Source: Paenibacillus mendelii (GTDB taxonomy: Bacteria > Bacillota > Bacilli > Paenibacillales > Paenibacillaceae). From it: a stretch of DNA of 64,000 nt. Positions 26,643-37,300 of this stretch are shown in pieces. The notes beneath the pieces are model-generated. The model worked only from the letters and a program-made list of their open reading frames with translations. It made no database searches and was not told the origin of the DNA. The stretch is from the NCBI RefSeq assembly GCF_024498075.1, contig NZ_JANHOF010000018.1:23578-87577 (forward strand), in the 5' to 3' direction. Position 1 is the first letter of the stretch. The number at the start of each line of letters is the position of its first letter. A program made the position numbers and the translations under genes.

Positions 26643-28393
26643 GCTGTTTCCTCCGCATCGTCTTGTTGTCTGATCTTGATCATCGCGCACAAACCGCCCA
26701 ACTGCGATCTGCTTAAAGATAAGCCGCAGTCCGGACCGAACATCAATTGCAAACGGCGATGAACATTGATTAAGCCGGTCGGTTCATCACGCCCGGCAAC
26801 CGTCGTTTCGAGCTGCGTAGATAATGCAGCGAGTTGCGCATCGTCTACACCGTTACCATTATCCTCTATGAGAATGGTCAAGCAAACGTCCTCGACGTGG
26901 TAGTGAATCCATAATTCTGCTTGTCCAATGTGATTGACAAGCGCATATTTATAGGCGTTCTCGATGATTGGCTGGACGATCAACCGGGGAACGAGCACTT
27001 TGCCCCAACGATCGGGAAACGGTTCCCACTCGACGTCGATCCGTTCTCCATAACAGATCGTTTGAATATCCACGTACGTCTGCGCATGTTTTATTTCTTC
27101 TGATAGCGGGATCAAATCTTCGGCGTTTTTCGTGATGAACCGGTAATAATCGCGCAAGTAATGAACGAATCCATACGCCTTGCCATATTCCTTATCGGTA
27201 ATCAAGCCGCCCATAATAAAAAAGCAATTATACAGGAAGTGCGGATTAATTTGCGCCTGCAGCCGTTTTAATTCCGATCTTTGCGAGCTGATTTCTTTCT
27301 CGTACACTTCATGGATCAAGACGTTCAATCGGGACACCATGCGGTTAAAACCGTCAAACAAATAGCTAAACTCGTCTCTCGCCGCTTTTACCGCAACAGG
27401 GGAGAAACGGCCCTGCTCCACTTTGCGAAAAGCAGAAACAAGCTTACGAAGGGGATCGTGCATCATTTTGTACAGCGTTAAAGCAAGCAGAATAATGACG
27501 GCAACCGACATGACGACAATGCCCCACACCCACTTCTCATAGCTCTGCAAATCGCCCAGCACTTTCTCTTCCGGGATATAAACAAACAGAGACAGCTTCA
27601 ACTGCGCGGATGTGACATAAGATTCCCAATACGTTGTGTTCCCCAGCTTGACGGAGTCGGCCCCGGATTCGGACAGCGTATTCTCGGCTCTGTTTTTGGC
27701 GGACAATGATTTGATTTGCTCCAAATGCTGGTCGTCGACCGCGTTGGAAAGCATCCATTTCTCCGTCGCATGGACAAGCAGGAAATCGTCTTGCTGCGCA
27801 CTGACGATATTTTGCAAGCTGGCTTTGATCTGATCGGCGGAAAGCTCCAGCATGACAATAAACAAAGGAGGGCGTTTGAAATCGGTATTTACCGGGTAAC
27901 GCAAACTCAAAAACAAGCGGCCGTCCTGCAATTGGAAAATTCGGTTGGGGTCAACGTTTCGGGACAGCCGTTCAACCTCATCAGGGTCCTTTTGCTTGTT
28001 ATAATCGGCTACACCGCTCGGCGTAATCGTTCTGTTCATAAGAGGAAAATAAATCATCGGATTATTGACGTAAATGCTCGATGCTTTAACCATTTGCAAT
28101 CGCTTTTGCAACGTTTTCACTTTATCCTGAAGTGCTGTCGCTTGAAGATCTTCCGATACGCCGATCAGCATTGGATCTTTGTCCACGATGAGTTCATACA
28201 TAAGCTGGGATAACCGTTTGACTTCCTGTTCGAGATTTTGCATGTAAAATGCGTCGCGGCTGTTAACCGTATGGGTAATCTCTCGGCGAATGCTTTGCGA
28301 GCCTTTCACGTTCAAATACAGCGTCATCGCGTAGAAAGGCAGCAAAATACCTAAAAAGGCGAAGATCAGCTTGGTAAAAATCGTCTTTCGCAT
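26630..28393 (-). CDS. Sensor histidine kinase (YesM-like, LytS/HisKA_7TM-independent type)
   Basis: 587 residues from ATG 28393, with a GGGGG purine tract 8 bases upstream. TM1 is at residues 7-28. An extracellular sensor of about 250 residues follows, then TM2 near 285-307 (VWGIVVMSVAVIILLALTLY) and a HAMP segment. The His_kinase domain has the H-box QINPHFLYNCF near residue 382 and an ATPase domain with IIENAYKYAL and IEDNGNG. In this family the sensor usually monitors a sugar or its binding protein. It forms a two-gene operon with the response regulator and is divergent from the binding-protein operon. Confidence 0.92.
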   Translation of the reverse strand: MRKTIFTKLIFAFLGILLPFYAMTLYLNVKGSQSIRREITHTVNSRDAFYMQNLEQEVKRLSQLMYELIVDKDPMLIGVSEDLQATALQDKVKTLQKRLQMVKASSIYVNNPMIYFPLMNRTITPSGVADYNKQKDPDEVERLSRNVDPNRIFQLQDGRLFLSLRYPVNTDFKRPPLFIVMLELSADQIKASLQNIVSAQQDDFLLVHATEKWMLSNAVDDQHLEQIKSLSAKNRAENTLSESGADSVKLGNTTYWESYVTSAQLKLSLFVYIPEEKVLGDLQSYEKWVWGIVVMSVAVIILLALTLYKMMHDPLRKLVSAFRKVEQGRFSPVAVKAARDEFSYLFDGFNRMVSRLNVLIHEVYEKEISSQRSELKRLQAQINPHFLYNCFFIMGGLITDKEYGKAYGFVHYLRDYYRFITKNAEDLIPLSEEIKHAQTYVDIQTICYGERIDVEWEPFPDRWGKVLVPRLIVQPIIENAYKYALVNHIGQAELWIHYHVEDVCLTILIEDNGNGVDDAQLAALSTQLETTVAGRDEPTGLINVHRRLQLMFGPDCGLSLSRSQLGGLCAMIKIRQQDDAEETACTE

Positions 28394-28474
28394 GATGGTG
28401 CCCCCTGCCGTTCCTGGATAGAACCTATCATAGCATGATTCACAGTTGCCCGAAATCATGATAATACCGAAGTC

Positions 28475-28538
28475 GTATACAAACGTATATAAAAGTTAAG
28501 AAATGCTTATAGTGGCTCGATTGGAACGACTGTATAGT
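28475..28538 (+). promoter_or_regulatory. Shared promoter element, copy A (binding-protein operon)
   Basis: A 32-bp element (28475-28506) begins GTATACAAA, contains ATAAAAGT and ends ATGC. TATAGT (28533-28538) lies 26 bp after it, and there is no recognisable -35 box. Near-identical elements with the same spacing to -10 occur at 41216-41247 (minus), 41284-41315 and 46271-46302. An activator-dependent promoter is inferred. Confidence 0.7.
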
Positions 28539-28584
28539 AAAAGTCAGGCAAGCGATTCAACAACGACACGAGGGGGAAAAAGAA

Positions 28585-30288
28585 ATGAGTTCCAGCAAAA
28601 CGAAGAAGTTTGCACTTTCTTGTATACTCGCCTTGCTGCCGGTAATGGCGGCATGCAGCAACACAAATGGGGAAAAGCAGGATCAGGGCACTGGGACAAC
28701 GGCACCGACAGCATCGGCTCCAGCAACTGAGGAGACAGGCAATACGAACGGTAAATTCGACCCGCCGGTCACGGTAACGACGATCAGAGCTGTGGATGCT
28801 GCCAGTATGCTTTATGATGATGAAACGATGGACAAGAATGCAATATACGATGCCTATGAGAAGGATTTTGGAATCAAAATCAAAAATAACTGGGTCGTGG
28901 ACAACAAGGAATACAACAACAAACTTAAAGTCAGCATTGCATCCAATGACTTGCCGGATTTCTTTAAGGTAACGCGCGAGGATTTGCCGCAGCTGATTGA
29001 GTCCGATATGGTAATGGATTTAACCGATGTGTACGAGAAGTATGCTAGCGAGAAAACGAAGAAACTGTTGACCGCCGATAGCGGCAAACAAATGAAGTCC
29101 GCTACTTTCGACGGGAAGCTGATGGCCATTCCACGAACGAATAGTCCGTTCAACAGTTCACAGTTCGTCTGGCTGCGCAAGGATTGGCTGAAGGAAATGA
29201 ACTTGCCGGAACCGAAGACGGTGCAGGATTTGTTGACCATTTCCCAAGCTTTTGCAACGAGAGATTCGGGAGGTAAAGGGAAGGTATTCGGCCTTGGACT
29301 GGATAAGGACAGTATTGGTTACCCAAGCGGTTTCCTTAACGGTTACCATGCGTATCCTCAGCAATGGGTGAAAGATAGCTCGGGCAAACTCGTTTATGGC
29401 AGCATACAGCCGGAAGTGAAAACAGCATTAAAGCAATTGCAGGATCTATATAAGGCGGGACAGATCGACCCTGAAGCGGCTGTTAATGACAATTCGAAAG
29501 TTGTAGAACTGATAGCTAATAATCGCTTGGGCATGCTCTTCAATCAGTTCTGGTACAGTGCCGCTATGCAAGAAGCTGTCGTGAAGGACGGCAAAGTGAC
29601 ACAGGAGTGGGGCGTATATACGATTCCTTCCGTCGATAATGAGCCTGCGATGACGCAAGTGTCGGCAGGTGTCAGCGAGTATTATGTTCTGAATAAAAAT
29701 GCGAAATACCCGGAAGCGGTTTTCAAATTATTGAATCAGTGGGTCGAGGTATTGACCGGAGGGCAACTCAAAGAAGATAGTCCGCTAGCCGTCTATGCTA
29801 ACGGCAAAGCGCTGAAGGACGTCGGTAAAGTTGCTTCCTACGAAGTTAACCCCTTCACTGTCCTTTTTCAGGATCTTTATGTCCAGGGTGGAGCGGAGAT
29901 CATGAAAGCGCTGCAAACGAATGATACTTCGGCAATCGACTTTAGCGGCGACCTGCTCAACCGTTACAACCAACTTAAGCAATTCCAGTCGGGCGACACG
30001 AGCGTCTGGTATCAAGTTGGTATTGCAGGCGAAGGCGGCGCTTTCGAAAGAATGTATGAGTACTTTAGGCAGAACCGGTACCATTACGACGAATTTTTTG
30101 GCGCCGCCACTCCGACGATGGCCGAGCGGGGCGATTTGTTAAAGACGAAAGAACAAGAAACGTTTACGAAGATTATCACTGGCAGCGCCTCCATTGATGA
30201 GTTCGACAAGTTCGTTACGGATTGGAAGAAGCTCGGAGGCGACAAGATTACGGAAGAAGTGAACGATTGGTACGCGACGATGAAGTAA
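28585..30288 (+). CDS. Extracellular solute-binding lipoprotein (LplA/YtcQ-type)
   Basis: 567 residues with RBS GAGGGGG. A lipobox (LLPVMAAC) follows a short basic N-terminus, then a Thr/Ala/Gly linker. The mature domain has KNNWVVDNKEYNNKLKVSIASNDLPDFF, VMDLTDVYEKYAS and AIPRTNSPF, typical of the large (about 550-residue) oligosaccharide-binding proteins that pair with LplB/YtcP permeases. It is the first gene of a five-gene operon (binding protein, two permeases, hydrolase, surface enzyme) controlled from promoter element A, opposite the YesMN pair. Confidence 0.93.
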   Translation: MSSSKTKKFALSCILALLPVMAACSNTNGEKQDQGTGTTAPTASAPATEETGNTNGKFDPPVTVTTIRAVDAASMLYDDETMDKNAIYDAYEKDFGIKIKNNWVVDNKEYNNKLKVSIASNDLPDFFKVTREDLPQLIESDMVMDLTDVYEKYASEKTKKLLTADSGKQMKSATFDGKLMAIPRTNSPFNSSQFVWLRKDWLKEMNLPEPKTVQDLLTISQAFATRDSGGKGKVFGLGLDKDSIGYPSGFLNGYHAYPQQWVKDSSGKLVYGSIQPEVKTALKQLQDLYKAGQIDPEAAVNDNSKVVELIANNRLGMLFNQFWYSAAMQEAVVKDGKVTQEWGVYTIPSVDNEPAMTQVSAGVSEYYVLNKNAKYPEAVFKLLNQWVEVLTGGQLKEDSPLAVYANGKALKDVGKVASYEVNPFTVLFQDLYVQGGAEIMKALQTNDTSAIDFSGDLLNRYNQLKQFQSGDTSVWYQVGIAGEGGAFERMYEYFRQNRYHYDEFFGAATPTMAERGDLLKTKEQETFTKIITGSASIDEFDKFVTDWKKLGGDKITEEVNDWYATMK

Positions 30289-30310
30289 TGGCGTAGGGAA
30301 TGACAATCGG

Positions 30311-30351
30311 GATGGGCGAGAAGATGCTGATAAACATTCTTCTCGCCCATC
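30311..30351 (+). promoter_or_regulatory. Intercistronic stem-loop after binding-protein gene
   Basis: Perfect 13-bp arms GATGGGCGAGAAG (30311-30323) / CTTCTCGCCCATC (30339-30351) without a T-run, just before the permease RBS. This position and shape suit an mRNA-stabilising element that keeps binding-protein levels above permease levels (inference). Confidence 0.6.
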
Positions 30352-30388
30352 TGATTGCAGTACACACAACAGGAAAGGAGACAGAGAA

Positions 30389-31285
30389 ATGGTGTCCGCA
30401 ATACGGAAATATTGGCCGTTCCATCTGATGATTTTGCCTGGTTTTTTGCTGGTACTCGTGTATAGCTACGGTCCGATGGCCGGCCTGGTTATCGCGTTTA
30501 AGAAGTTTATGCCGTCCAAAGGTATTTGGGGCTCGCCTTGGCTCGGGATGGATAATTTCAATTTTGTCATGTCTCTCCCGGACACTTCGCAAGTGATTCG
30601 CAATACGATCATTATTGCTTTAATGAAGATGGTTGTCGGATTAATCGTACCGATTACGATCGCCATTCTGCTTAACGAGGTTCGCAAAGCGGCTTTCAAG
30701 CGTACAGTTCAGACATTGATTTATTTACCCCATTTTTTATCGTGGATTATTTTGGGCGGCATTCTAATCGATATTTTGTCTCCCTCTCAGGGGATTGTAA
30801 ACAAGCTTTTGGGGTTGTTCGGCTTCGATCCGATTTTCTTTCTCGGCGATAACAGATGGTTCCGGTTTACATTGGTATTCTCCGACGTATGGAAGGAATT
30901 CGGCTTCAGTACAATCGTGTATTTAGCTGCTCTGACGAGCATTAATCCGGTACTGTACGAGGCCGCGGAAATAGATGGGGCAAATCGTTGGCGCCAGACG
31001 TGGCACGTCACATTGCCTGGCATGCTGCCGATCATTGTGTTGCTGGGTACGCTCAGTCTCGGCAACGTGCTTAACGCAGGCTTCGATCAAGTGTTCAATT
31101 TGTATAGCGTGCCCGTGTACGAGACAGGGGACATTATTGATACGTACGTATACCGAATCGGCATCGAGAAAGCGCAGTATGGCATTGCTACGGCGGTCGG
31201 CCTGTTTAAGTCGGTCGTGTCGTTCATTTTCATATCGTTGTCCTATTTCCTTGCCTACCGATTCGCGAATTATCGCATATTCTAG
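30389..31285 (+). CDS. Sugar ABC transporter permease (LplB-type)
   Basis: 298 residues with RBS GGAAAGGAG. Six transmembrane helices, and the EAA loop YEAAEIDGANRWRQTWHVTLPGMLP near residue 190. The N-terminus (FHLMILPGFLLVLVYSYGPMAGLVIAFKKF) is characteristic of LplB permeases. It ends FANYRIF, the usual end of this group. It forms the channel with the following permease. No ATPase gene is present, so a shared ATPase encoded elsewhere is probably used. Confidence 0.93.
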   Translation: MVSAIRKYWPFHLMILPGFLLVLVYSYGPMAGLVIAFKKFMPSKGIWGSPWLGMDNFNFVMSLPDTSQVIRNTIIIALMKMVVGLIVPITIAILLNEVRKAAFKRTVQTLIYLPHFLSWIILGGILIDILSPSQGIVNKLLGLFGFDPIFFLGDNRWFRFTLVFSDVWKEFGFSTIVYLAALTSINPVLYEAAEIDGANRWRQTWHVTLPGMLPIIVLLGTLSLGNVLNAGFDQVFNLYSVPVYETGDIIDTYVYRIGIEKAQYGIATAVGLFKSVVSFIFISLSYFLAYRFANYRIF

Positions 31286-31311
31286 AACCGCATGATTAGG
31301 AGGTAGTTACA

Positions 31312-32196
31312 GTGGCTGTTAAAATGTCAAGCGGTTACCGCCTGTTTTCTATGATTAACACTTGTTTTCTGCTGCTGTTGGGCGTTGCGTGCATCCTTCC
31401 TCTGCTCCATATTCTGGCCCTGTCCTTCAGTTCCGCTTCCGCCGTAACCGCCGGAGAAGTGACATTCTGGCCTGTCGATTGGACGACTGCCGCCTACGAG
31501 AATGTATTTGGGAAAAAAGAATATTTGGTTGCTTTCTGGGTTTCCATCCAACGGGTTGTGATCGGCGTATCCATCAACATGCTGCTGACGATTCTGATTG
31601 CTTACCCGCTGTCGAAGGAAAACAGCCAGTTTCCCGGAAGAACGCTTTATGCTTGGTATTTCGTATTCACGATGCTGTTCAGCGGTGGCTTAATCCCGTG
31701 GTATATGACAATCAAGGCTACAGGGCTGCTGGATACGATCTGGGCGCTTGTCATTCCTTCCGCTGTCCCGATTTTTAATGTTATTGTGCTGCTCAACTTT
31801 TTCCGCGGCTTGCCCAAAGAGCTTGAAGAATCTGCCAAGCTGGACGGCGCCGGCCCGTTCACCGTGCTGTGGCGAATTTTCGTACCGCTCTCCATGCCGT
31901 CGATCGCTACGTTGCTGCTGTTCGCAATCGTCGGCCATTGGAACAGCTGGTTCGATGGCCTTATTCTCGCGAATCACACAGAAAATTATCCGCTGCAAAG
32001 CTTCCTGCAGACCATTATTATCAAGCTGGATCCCGCCTATCTGACACCGAGGGATGCGGAATTGCACGCGCTTGTGAACAACCGGACGAGCCGGGCCGCG
32101 CAAATCTTCATAGCGGCGCTTCCGATCTTGATGGTTTATCCATTTTTGCAACGGTACTTTGTTAAGGGCATTGTACTGGGCAGCGTAAAGGAATAA
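31312..32196 (+). CDS. Sugar ABC transporter permease (YtcP/MalG-type)
   Basis: 294 residues from GTG 31312 with AGGAGG upstream. Six helices, and the EAA motif EESAKLDGAGPFTVLWRIFVPLSMP near residue 180. The C-terminus is PFLQRYFVKGIVLGSVKE, the standard ending of YtcP-type permeases. Second half of the importer channel encoded by this operon. Confidence 0.93.
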   Translation: MAVKMSSGYRLFSMINTCFLLLLGVACILPLLHILALSFSSASAVTAGEVTFWPVDWTTAAYENVFGKKEYLVAFWVSIQRVVIGVSINMLLTILIAYPLSKENSQFPGRTLYAWYFVFTMLFSGGLIPWYMTIKATGLLDTIWALVIPSAVPIFNVIVLLNFFRGLPKELEESAKLDGAGPFTVLWRIFVPLSMPSIATLLLFAIVGHWNSWFDGLILANHTENYPLQSFLQTIIIKLDPAYLTPRDAELHALVNNRTSRAAQIFIAALPILMVYPFLQRYFVKGIVLGSVKE

Positions 32197-32231
32197 GACG
32201 AGAAGCTGGGATAGAGGAGAGACAACGAGCC

Positions 32232-34256
32232 ATGAAAGAGTTAAATATGCAGCCGGAGAAAGTACAGTATATTTTGCGTCCATTATTTCCGATTTTGCAA
32301 GATGATGCGTTATGGGATGACTTCATGACCTATGCCAAGAACATTCGCGCTGATGCCGTTATGGCATTCAGCACGCATCTGGAAGCGAATCATCCCGACT
32401 TGAATACCCTTCGCGAGCGGCTGCCTTTGTTCGCCAAGCGGTTCGCCGAAGTCCGTGCTGCCGGGATAAGCCCGATGGTCAACTATTACGTGACGATGGG
32501 CCACGCCAATATGCTGCCTGCCGAACATGCCAAGACATTTACGGATATGGTCGATGGGAACGGGAGAGTGGAGAGCGGGTGTCCTTGTCCGTTATGTCCG
32601 GAATTTAAGCAATATATCGTGGACGGGTACGCGCTGTTTGCTTCGCTCGATGTCGATGGGGTTTGGATCGACGACGATTTTCGCTTGTTTGGACGCGCTG
32701 TAACGAGTTCGTTCCTATGCTTCTGCGATCGGCATTTGGAGGCATTTGCCGCACGGACGGGGACTGCGTACGGCCGAGAAGAGATTAACGTAACGTTGCT
32801 GAAAGATCCATTAAGCTGTACAACTGCGGAACTGCAGCTTCGTCGCGACTGGCGGGCGTTCCAGGAGGATGTTCTCGTCGGGCTGGCTGTCTCGCTCCGC
32901 GAAGCTTGCGAATCGGTCAATCCGAATATCCATATGGGACTAATGACCAATACGATTGAAATGATGCAGCGCCACGGTCGTCATTTGGACGCCGAGATCA
33001 GGGCGCTCAGGACGGTCAGTCATCCGCAGCCGTATGTCAGGATCGGCGGCGCAAGTTATACCGACGAGCATCTGCCCGGCATTCTCGATCGTTGCGTGAC
33101 ATTCGATGCGATGGCCGCCACGATCACGGAGCCGTGCCAGGTGGGTTCCGAAATCGAGCAATTCCCATGGACAATCGGCGGCAAGTCCGCTCGGGGACTC
33201 GCATTGGAACTGTATACGCTCACTGTCAGCTTTAGCCCGTTGCTGACGTTAAGCATCAACGATGGATTTCTCGGTTTTCACGATTACTCCGGCAGTTATC
33301 AGAGGACGTTGGGGCCTTTGAAGCCTTATTTGCAGGCTGTCACGGATGCGTTGTCCGGCAAGAAGCGAAGAGGCGCTTCATTGCCATTCTCGAGCGATCC
33401 GGGAGTGTCGGCTGGCATGAATTTAAGCGGCGAACCGTCGATGCGGATGAATCATTCGCTCACCCGCATCGGGATTCCTGTTGCGCCCGGCGTTCAGACG
33501 CCGACGCTGATTACGATGAAGGAAGCAATGGCTTATACGGAGGCAACGATCGTCGGATGGCTGGAAAAAGGGGCGATCGTCACGTCGGAAGCCTATTATC
33601 ATCTGTGCGAACGGGGAATGATGCCAGGTAGTCCCATCCAAGTCGAGAAAGGCGATATGTCGCATCGCACCGCAGTCGAGCGTATCGTTGCTCCTCAAGC
33701 GCCGGATTGGTTGCATCATAAAGACGTCGTATCTTGGCTGTATATCCCGGTGCATGCGGGATATATTGTTTCGGCGGGCGAAGGGGCCGAAGTCTGGTCG
33801 GAAATATACGATAACCTCGGGAATCGGCAATCGGCAGGTGTCGTTGTCACGAAGGAACCGTATCCGATGGCGGTTGTTGCCCATACGGGAGATTTACTTA
33901 AAGAAACAGGCAGGCAATGGCTGTATCAACACATCCTGTCCTATCTCACGAATGGCGAATACCCGGCGATGGTAGAGTTCGGGGTCAATATTTATCCTGT
34001 CTGGTGGGAAGACGATACGGAAGCGCTGCTCGGATTGACCAATTTCAGCATGGAGACGTACCCGTCACTTTCGCTTTGGATTCCGACAAGTCGGGAGCTT
34101 GCGAAGGTGGAACAACTCTCTCGCGAGGGCCTGTGGATGGAAGCCGATGGGATCGTCGCTGCGCATCCGGATGGCGGCATTCGTCTTACCTTGCAAGGAG
34201 ACAGCGTGCCGGATCACGCATCGTTCGAAACATACCGCTTGGCTTTTCTGCATTAA
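32232..34256 (+). CDS. Putative TIM-barrel glycoside hydrolase of unknown family
   Basis: 674 residues, no signal peptide, GAGGAGAG about 12 bases before the ATG. The N-terminal half looks like a barrel that binds sugars: DAVMAFSTHLEANHPD, GISPMVNYYVTMGH, CPLCPEFKQYIVDGYALFASLDVDGVWIDDDFRLF and NPNIHMGLMTNT. WIDDDF and the Cys-rich CPCPLC patch are notable. The C-terminal half has VVSWLYIPVHAGYIVSAG and a beta-rich end. Arrangement within the importer operon suggests an intracellular enzyme acting on the imported oligosaccharide. I cannot assign a GH family or name catalytic residues with certainty. Confidence 0.6.
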   Translation: MKELNMQPEKVQYILRPLFPILQDDALWDDFMTYAKNIRADAVMAFSTHLEANHPDLNTLRERLPLFAKRFAEVRAAGISPMVNYYVTMGHANMLPAEHAKTFTDMVDGNGRVESGCPCPLCPEFKQYIVDGYALFASLDVDGVWIDDDFRLFGRAVTSSFLCFCDRHLEAFAARTGTAYGREEINVTLLKDPLSCTTAELQLRRDWRAFQEDVLVGLAVSLREACESVNPNIHMGLMTNTIEMMQRHGRHLDAEIRALRTVSHPQPYVRIGGASYTDEHLPGILDRCVTFDAMAATITEPCQVGSEIEQFPWTIGGKSARGLALELYTLTVSFSPLLTLSINDGFLGFHDYSGSYQRTLGPLKPYLQAVTDALSGKKRRGASLPFSSDPGVSAGMNLSGEPSMRMNHSLTRIGIPVAPGVQTPTLITMKEAMAYTEATIVGWLEKGAIVTSEAYYHLCERGMMPGSPIQVEKGDMSHRTAVERIVAPQAPDWLHHKDVVSWLYIPVHAGYIVSAGEGAEVWSEIYDNLGNRQSAGVVVTKEPYPMAVVAHTGDLLKETGRQWLYQHILSYLTNGEYPAMVEFGVNIYPVWWEDDTEALLGLTNFSMETYPSLSLWIPTSRELAKVEQLSREGLWMEADGIVAAHPDGGIRLTLQGDSVPDHASFETYRLAFLH

Positions 34257-34313
34257 CACTACGAACAGATGATGAATCGCTTGTGATTATGAGAAAAGGA
34301 GCAGTGATTCTTG

Positions 34314-37300
34314 ATGAAAAAATGGAAAAGCAAGAGCAAACGATTGGCTTTACAATTGATCATCTTATGTCTAGTCATTCCGGCATTCGCCGGAGCAGGG
34401 CATGCGCCCAAGACAGCAGCGGCGACATCCGGCAATAAGATTGACAACGCAGGTTTCGAGCTGCAGTCGGGCGGCATGCCGGTCGGTTGGACGAATTCAG
34501 GAAATGCGAATTTCGGCATTAGCAATGTAGAAAAGCATTCCGGCAATTCTAGCGTCTATTTTGACTATCCGGACAACGGTGACTGGCAGCACTGGCTCTA
34601 TTACTGGCGCTATACTTCAGATATACCGATTGACGAGTCGAAAGATTATGAGTACTCCGTTTGGGTCAAGGCTGAAAATGCGGGTCAGGCAGGCCTCCCG
34701 TCGCTGAACCTGGATTATTATGGCGACAGCGGATGGATAACGAATGCCGACTTTACCTTGGACACGCCGCTTACGGGGGAATGGCAGCACCTTGTATTCA
34801 AGCTCCCGCTTCATCTCCCGATTACAAAAGGCGTAAAACGAGTGATGCCGTATTTGTTAATAAAGGGCGGCACAGGCAGGGTCTATTTTGACGATGTATC
34901 TTTTGTTCAATTAAACGCGGATACAGACCCCGAGCCGACAGAAGGTACATACAGCGTGTGGACAGCTCCGAGCGTCATGAACCTGAAACGGGATGCCGCT
35001 CCGCTCTCTTCAACCGAAGTAAACCTAGAGATGGCCAAACGTGAATATCAGAGCGGACAGGTGCTGCTCACGGCCGAAGGCGGATATGCAAATATCACGA
35101 ACGCCGAAATATCGGATTTAACTTCAGGCAGTGCAACTATACCTGCAAGCCAGGTAGAAGTTCTTGTGCAGCATTATGTAAAAACGACCAACAAGTCTAA
35201 TAGCGCATACGAGCCGGGCTGGTATCCGGATGCATTAATTCCGTATTCGCCATATATGAATTTGCATGGATCGATTCAGGTGCAAAGCGGCAATAATCAA
35301 GCCATCTGGTTTACGGTAAAGACAGAAGAGGACACGCCAGCCGGCGTGTATACAGGCACCATTTCGATCACGGCCAACGGCAGTGTGGCACAGGTGCCGA
35401 TTACGGTGAAGGTAAGAAATTTTGCGCTGCCGGAGCAAAATCATTCGCAAACCGCTTTTGCGATATGGGGCTCGATGCTGCCTGCGGGATATCCGGGCTT
35501 GGTGGAGGACTCTCCTGAATATTGGGCGATTTATCGGAACTATTATGAATTTCTATTAAACTATCACGTGACGCCCACCTACTTGCCTATCCCGTGGGAT
35601 TACGAGCATTATGCAGAAAACGCCGAGCCTTATGTCAATGATCCGCGTGTATCCGCTTACAATATTCCTTACGCGGTAGGCGATTTTGACAAAGGGCCAA
35701 ACGGCGAAGACAGCAGAGCGGAGAAGCTCGTTCAAAGTTTAGGGAACGAAGGCCTGCTGGATAAAGCCTATTACTATTTGGGCGGAGAGATTGACGAGCC
35801 GACGCCGGCCAAGTTCGATTTGGTCAAGCAGCGCAGCCAGCAAATCGCGGCTATTGATCCTGATTTAAGACATATTGTAACGACCAGTCTTCACCCGGAT
35901 CTCATCCAAGATGTCAATACGTTTGCGCCATTATTCCGTGATTTTGAAAGCGAGGAATATTTGCAGCAGGTCAAGAATTTTCAAGCGAACGGCGGCAATA
36001 TGTGGTGGTATGGCTGCGTCGTACCTGCGAATCCATACCCGACGTACCATATTGACGACGACCTGATCAGTGCGAGGCTCGTCCCTTGGATGCAGCGATC
36101 TTACGGCATTGAGGGGAATTTGTACTGGTCGGTAAACGTTTATCAGAAATGGACCGGCAGCCAGTATGTTGCGCGCGATATCTGGAATGATCCGATGGCA
36201 TTCCCGGGAGCTAACGGAGACGGATTTTTATTGTATCCTGGCGCGAAATACGGCATGAACAGCCCGATTGCCACGTTGAGACTGCAAACGATTCGCGACG
36301 GCAACCAAGACTTTGAATATTTGTGGCTGTTGGAGGATCGGATTAAACAAGCAGCGCAGCAACTTGGGGTACAAGTATCCGCCAAGGAATTAATACAGCC
36401 ATACTATGATCGTTTGTTTACAAATGTGAAATCGTTTACAAAAGATCCGCAGGATCTGCAGCAGGTAAGAAGTGAAATCGCAGATTTTATTGAAGAGCTA
36501 TCAAAAAATCCGCAGGCACTTGTTTTAATTAATGATCTGCCTCATGAGTTTACTAAAAAAGAAGTTGTCGTGTATGCGGCGAAGGGAACTGAGGTCACTA
36601 TTAATGGTGAAAACATTAATGGTGCGGCGATTGCAGGCAATTCCATAAGCGATCGTTACAGCTATACGATGAATTTCGGTTTAGGTACAAATGATCTTTC
36701 TATCAAGCTCAAGCAAGGCGTTAATGAATTGACGGTTACGAAACGAGTCGTCATTAAATCTCTAATTATAGAGCCTATTATGCTAAAAAAAGTAATTAAC
36801 AATTTCCTTGACCAACAGATGATTAGTGGAATAACACCTGTGTATGGATCCACTATTGTAGGCATTACAGAGGATCATGCGAAAGGGGATGGCAAAGCGC
36901 TAAGAGTAAAGATTCCTGCGAGCGATCAGGAAAGCTATCCTGGAATACGCATTCCTGTAGACGCAGAACTGAAAGATTTCACATGGGCCAAAACGGTTGA
37001 ATTTGACACTTTTAATCCAACCAATGAGCAAAAATATATTTTTATTAAGCTTATTGATAAGAGTGGCGTTGCCTCTGATCATCGTATAGGCATTATAGTA
37101 CCAGGGGACAATCATGTATCGTTTGAACTATCAGAATTAAAGAACGATGTTTCCGATATAGCCTCTATTACACTCTATACATTGACAGACAGTCAGGAAG
37201 CAGAATTATATTTCAGCGATCTTTATCTATTGGGAATTGATAGAGAGGCGATGAAACAGTACGATCTTCCATTTAGTCAGGTTGCTCCCTATTTGGATGG

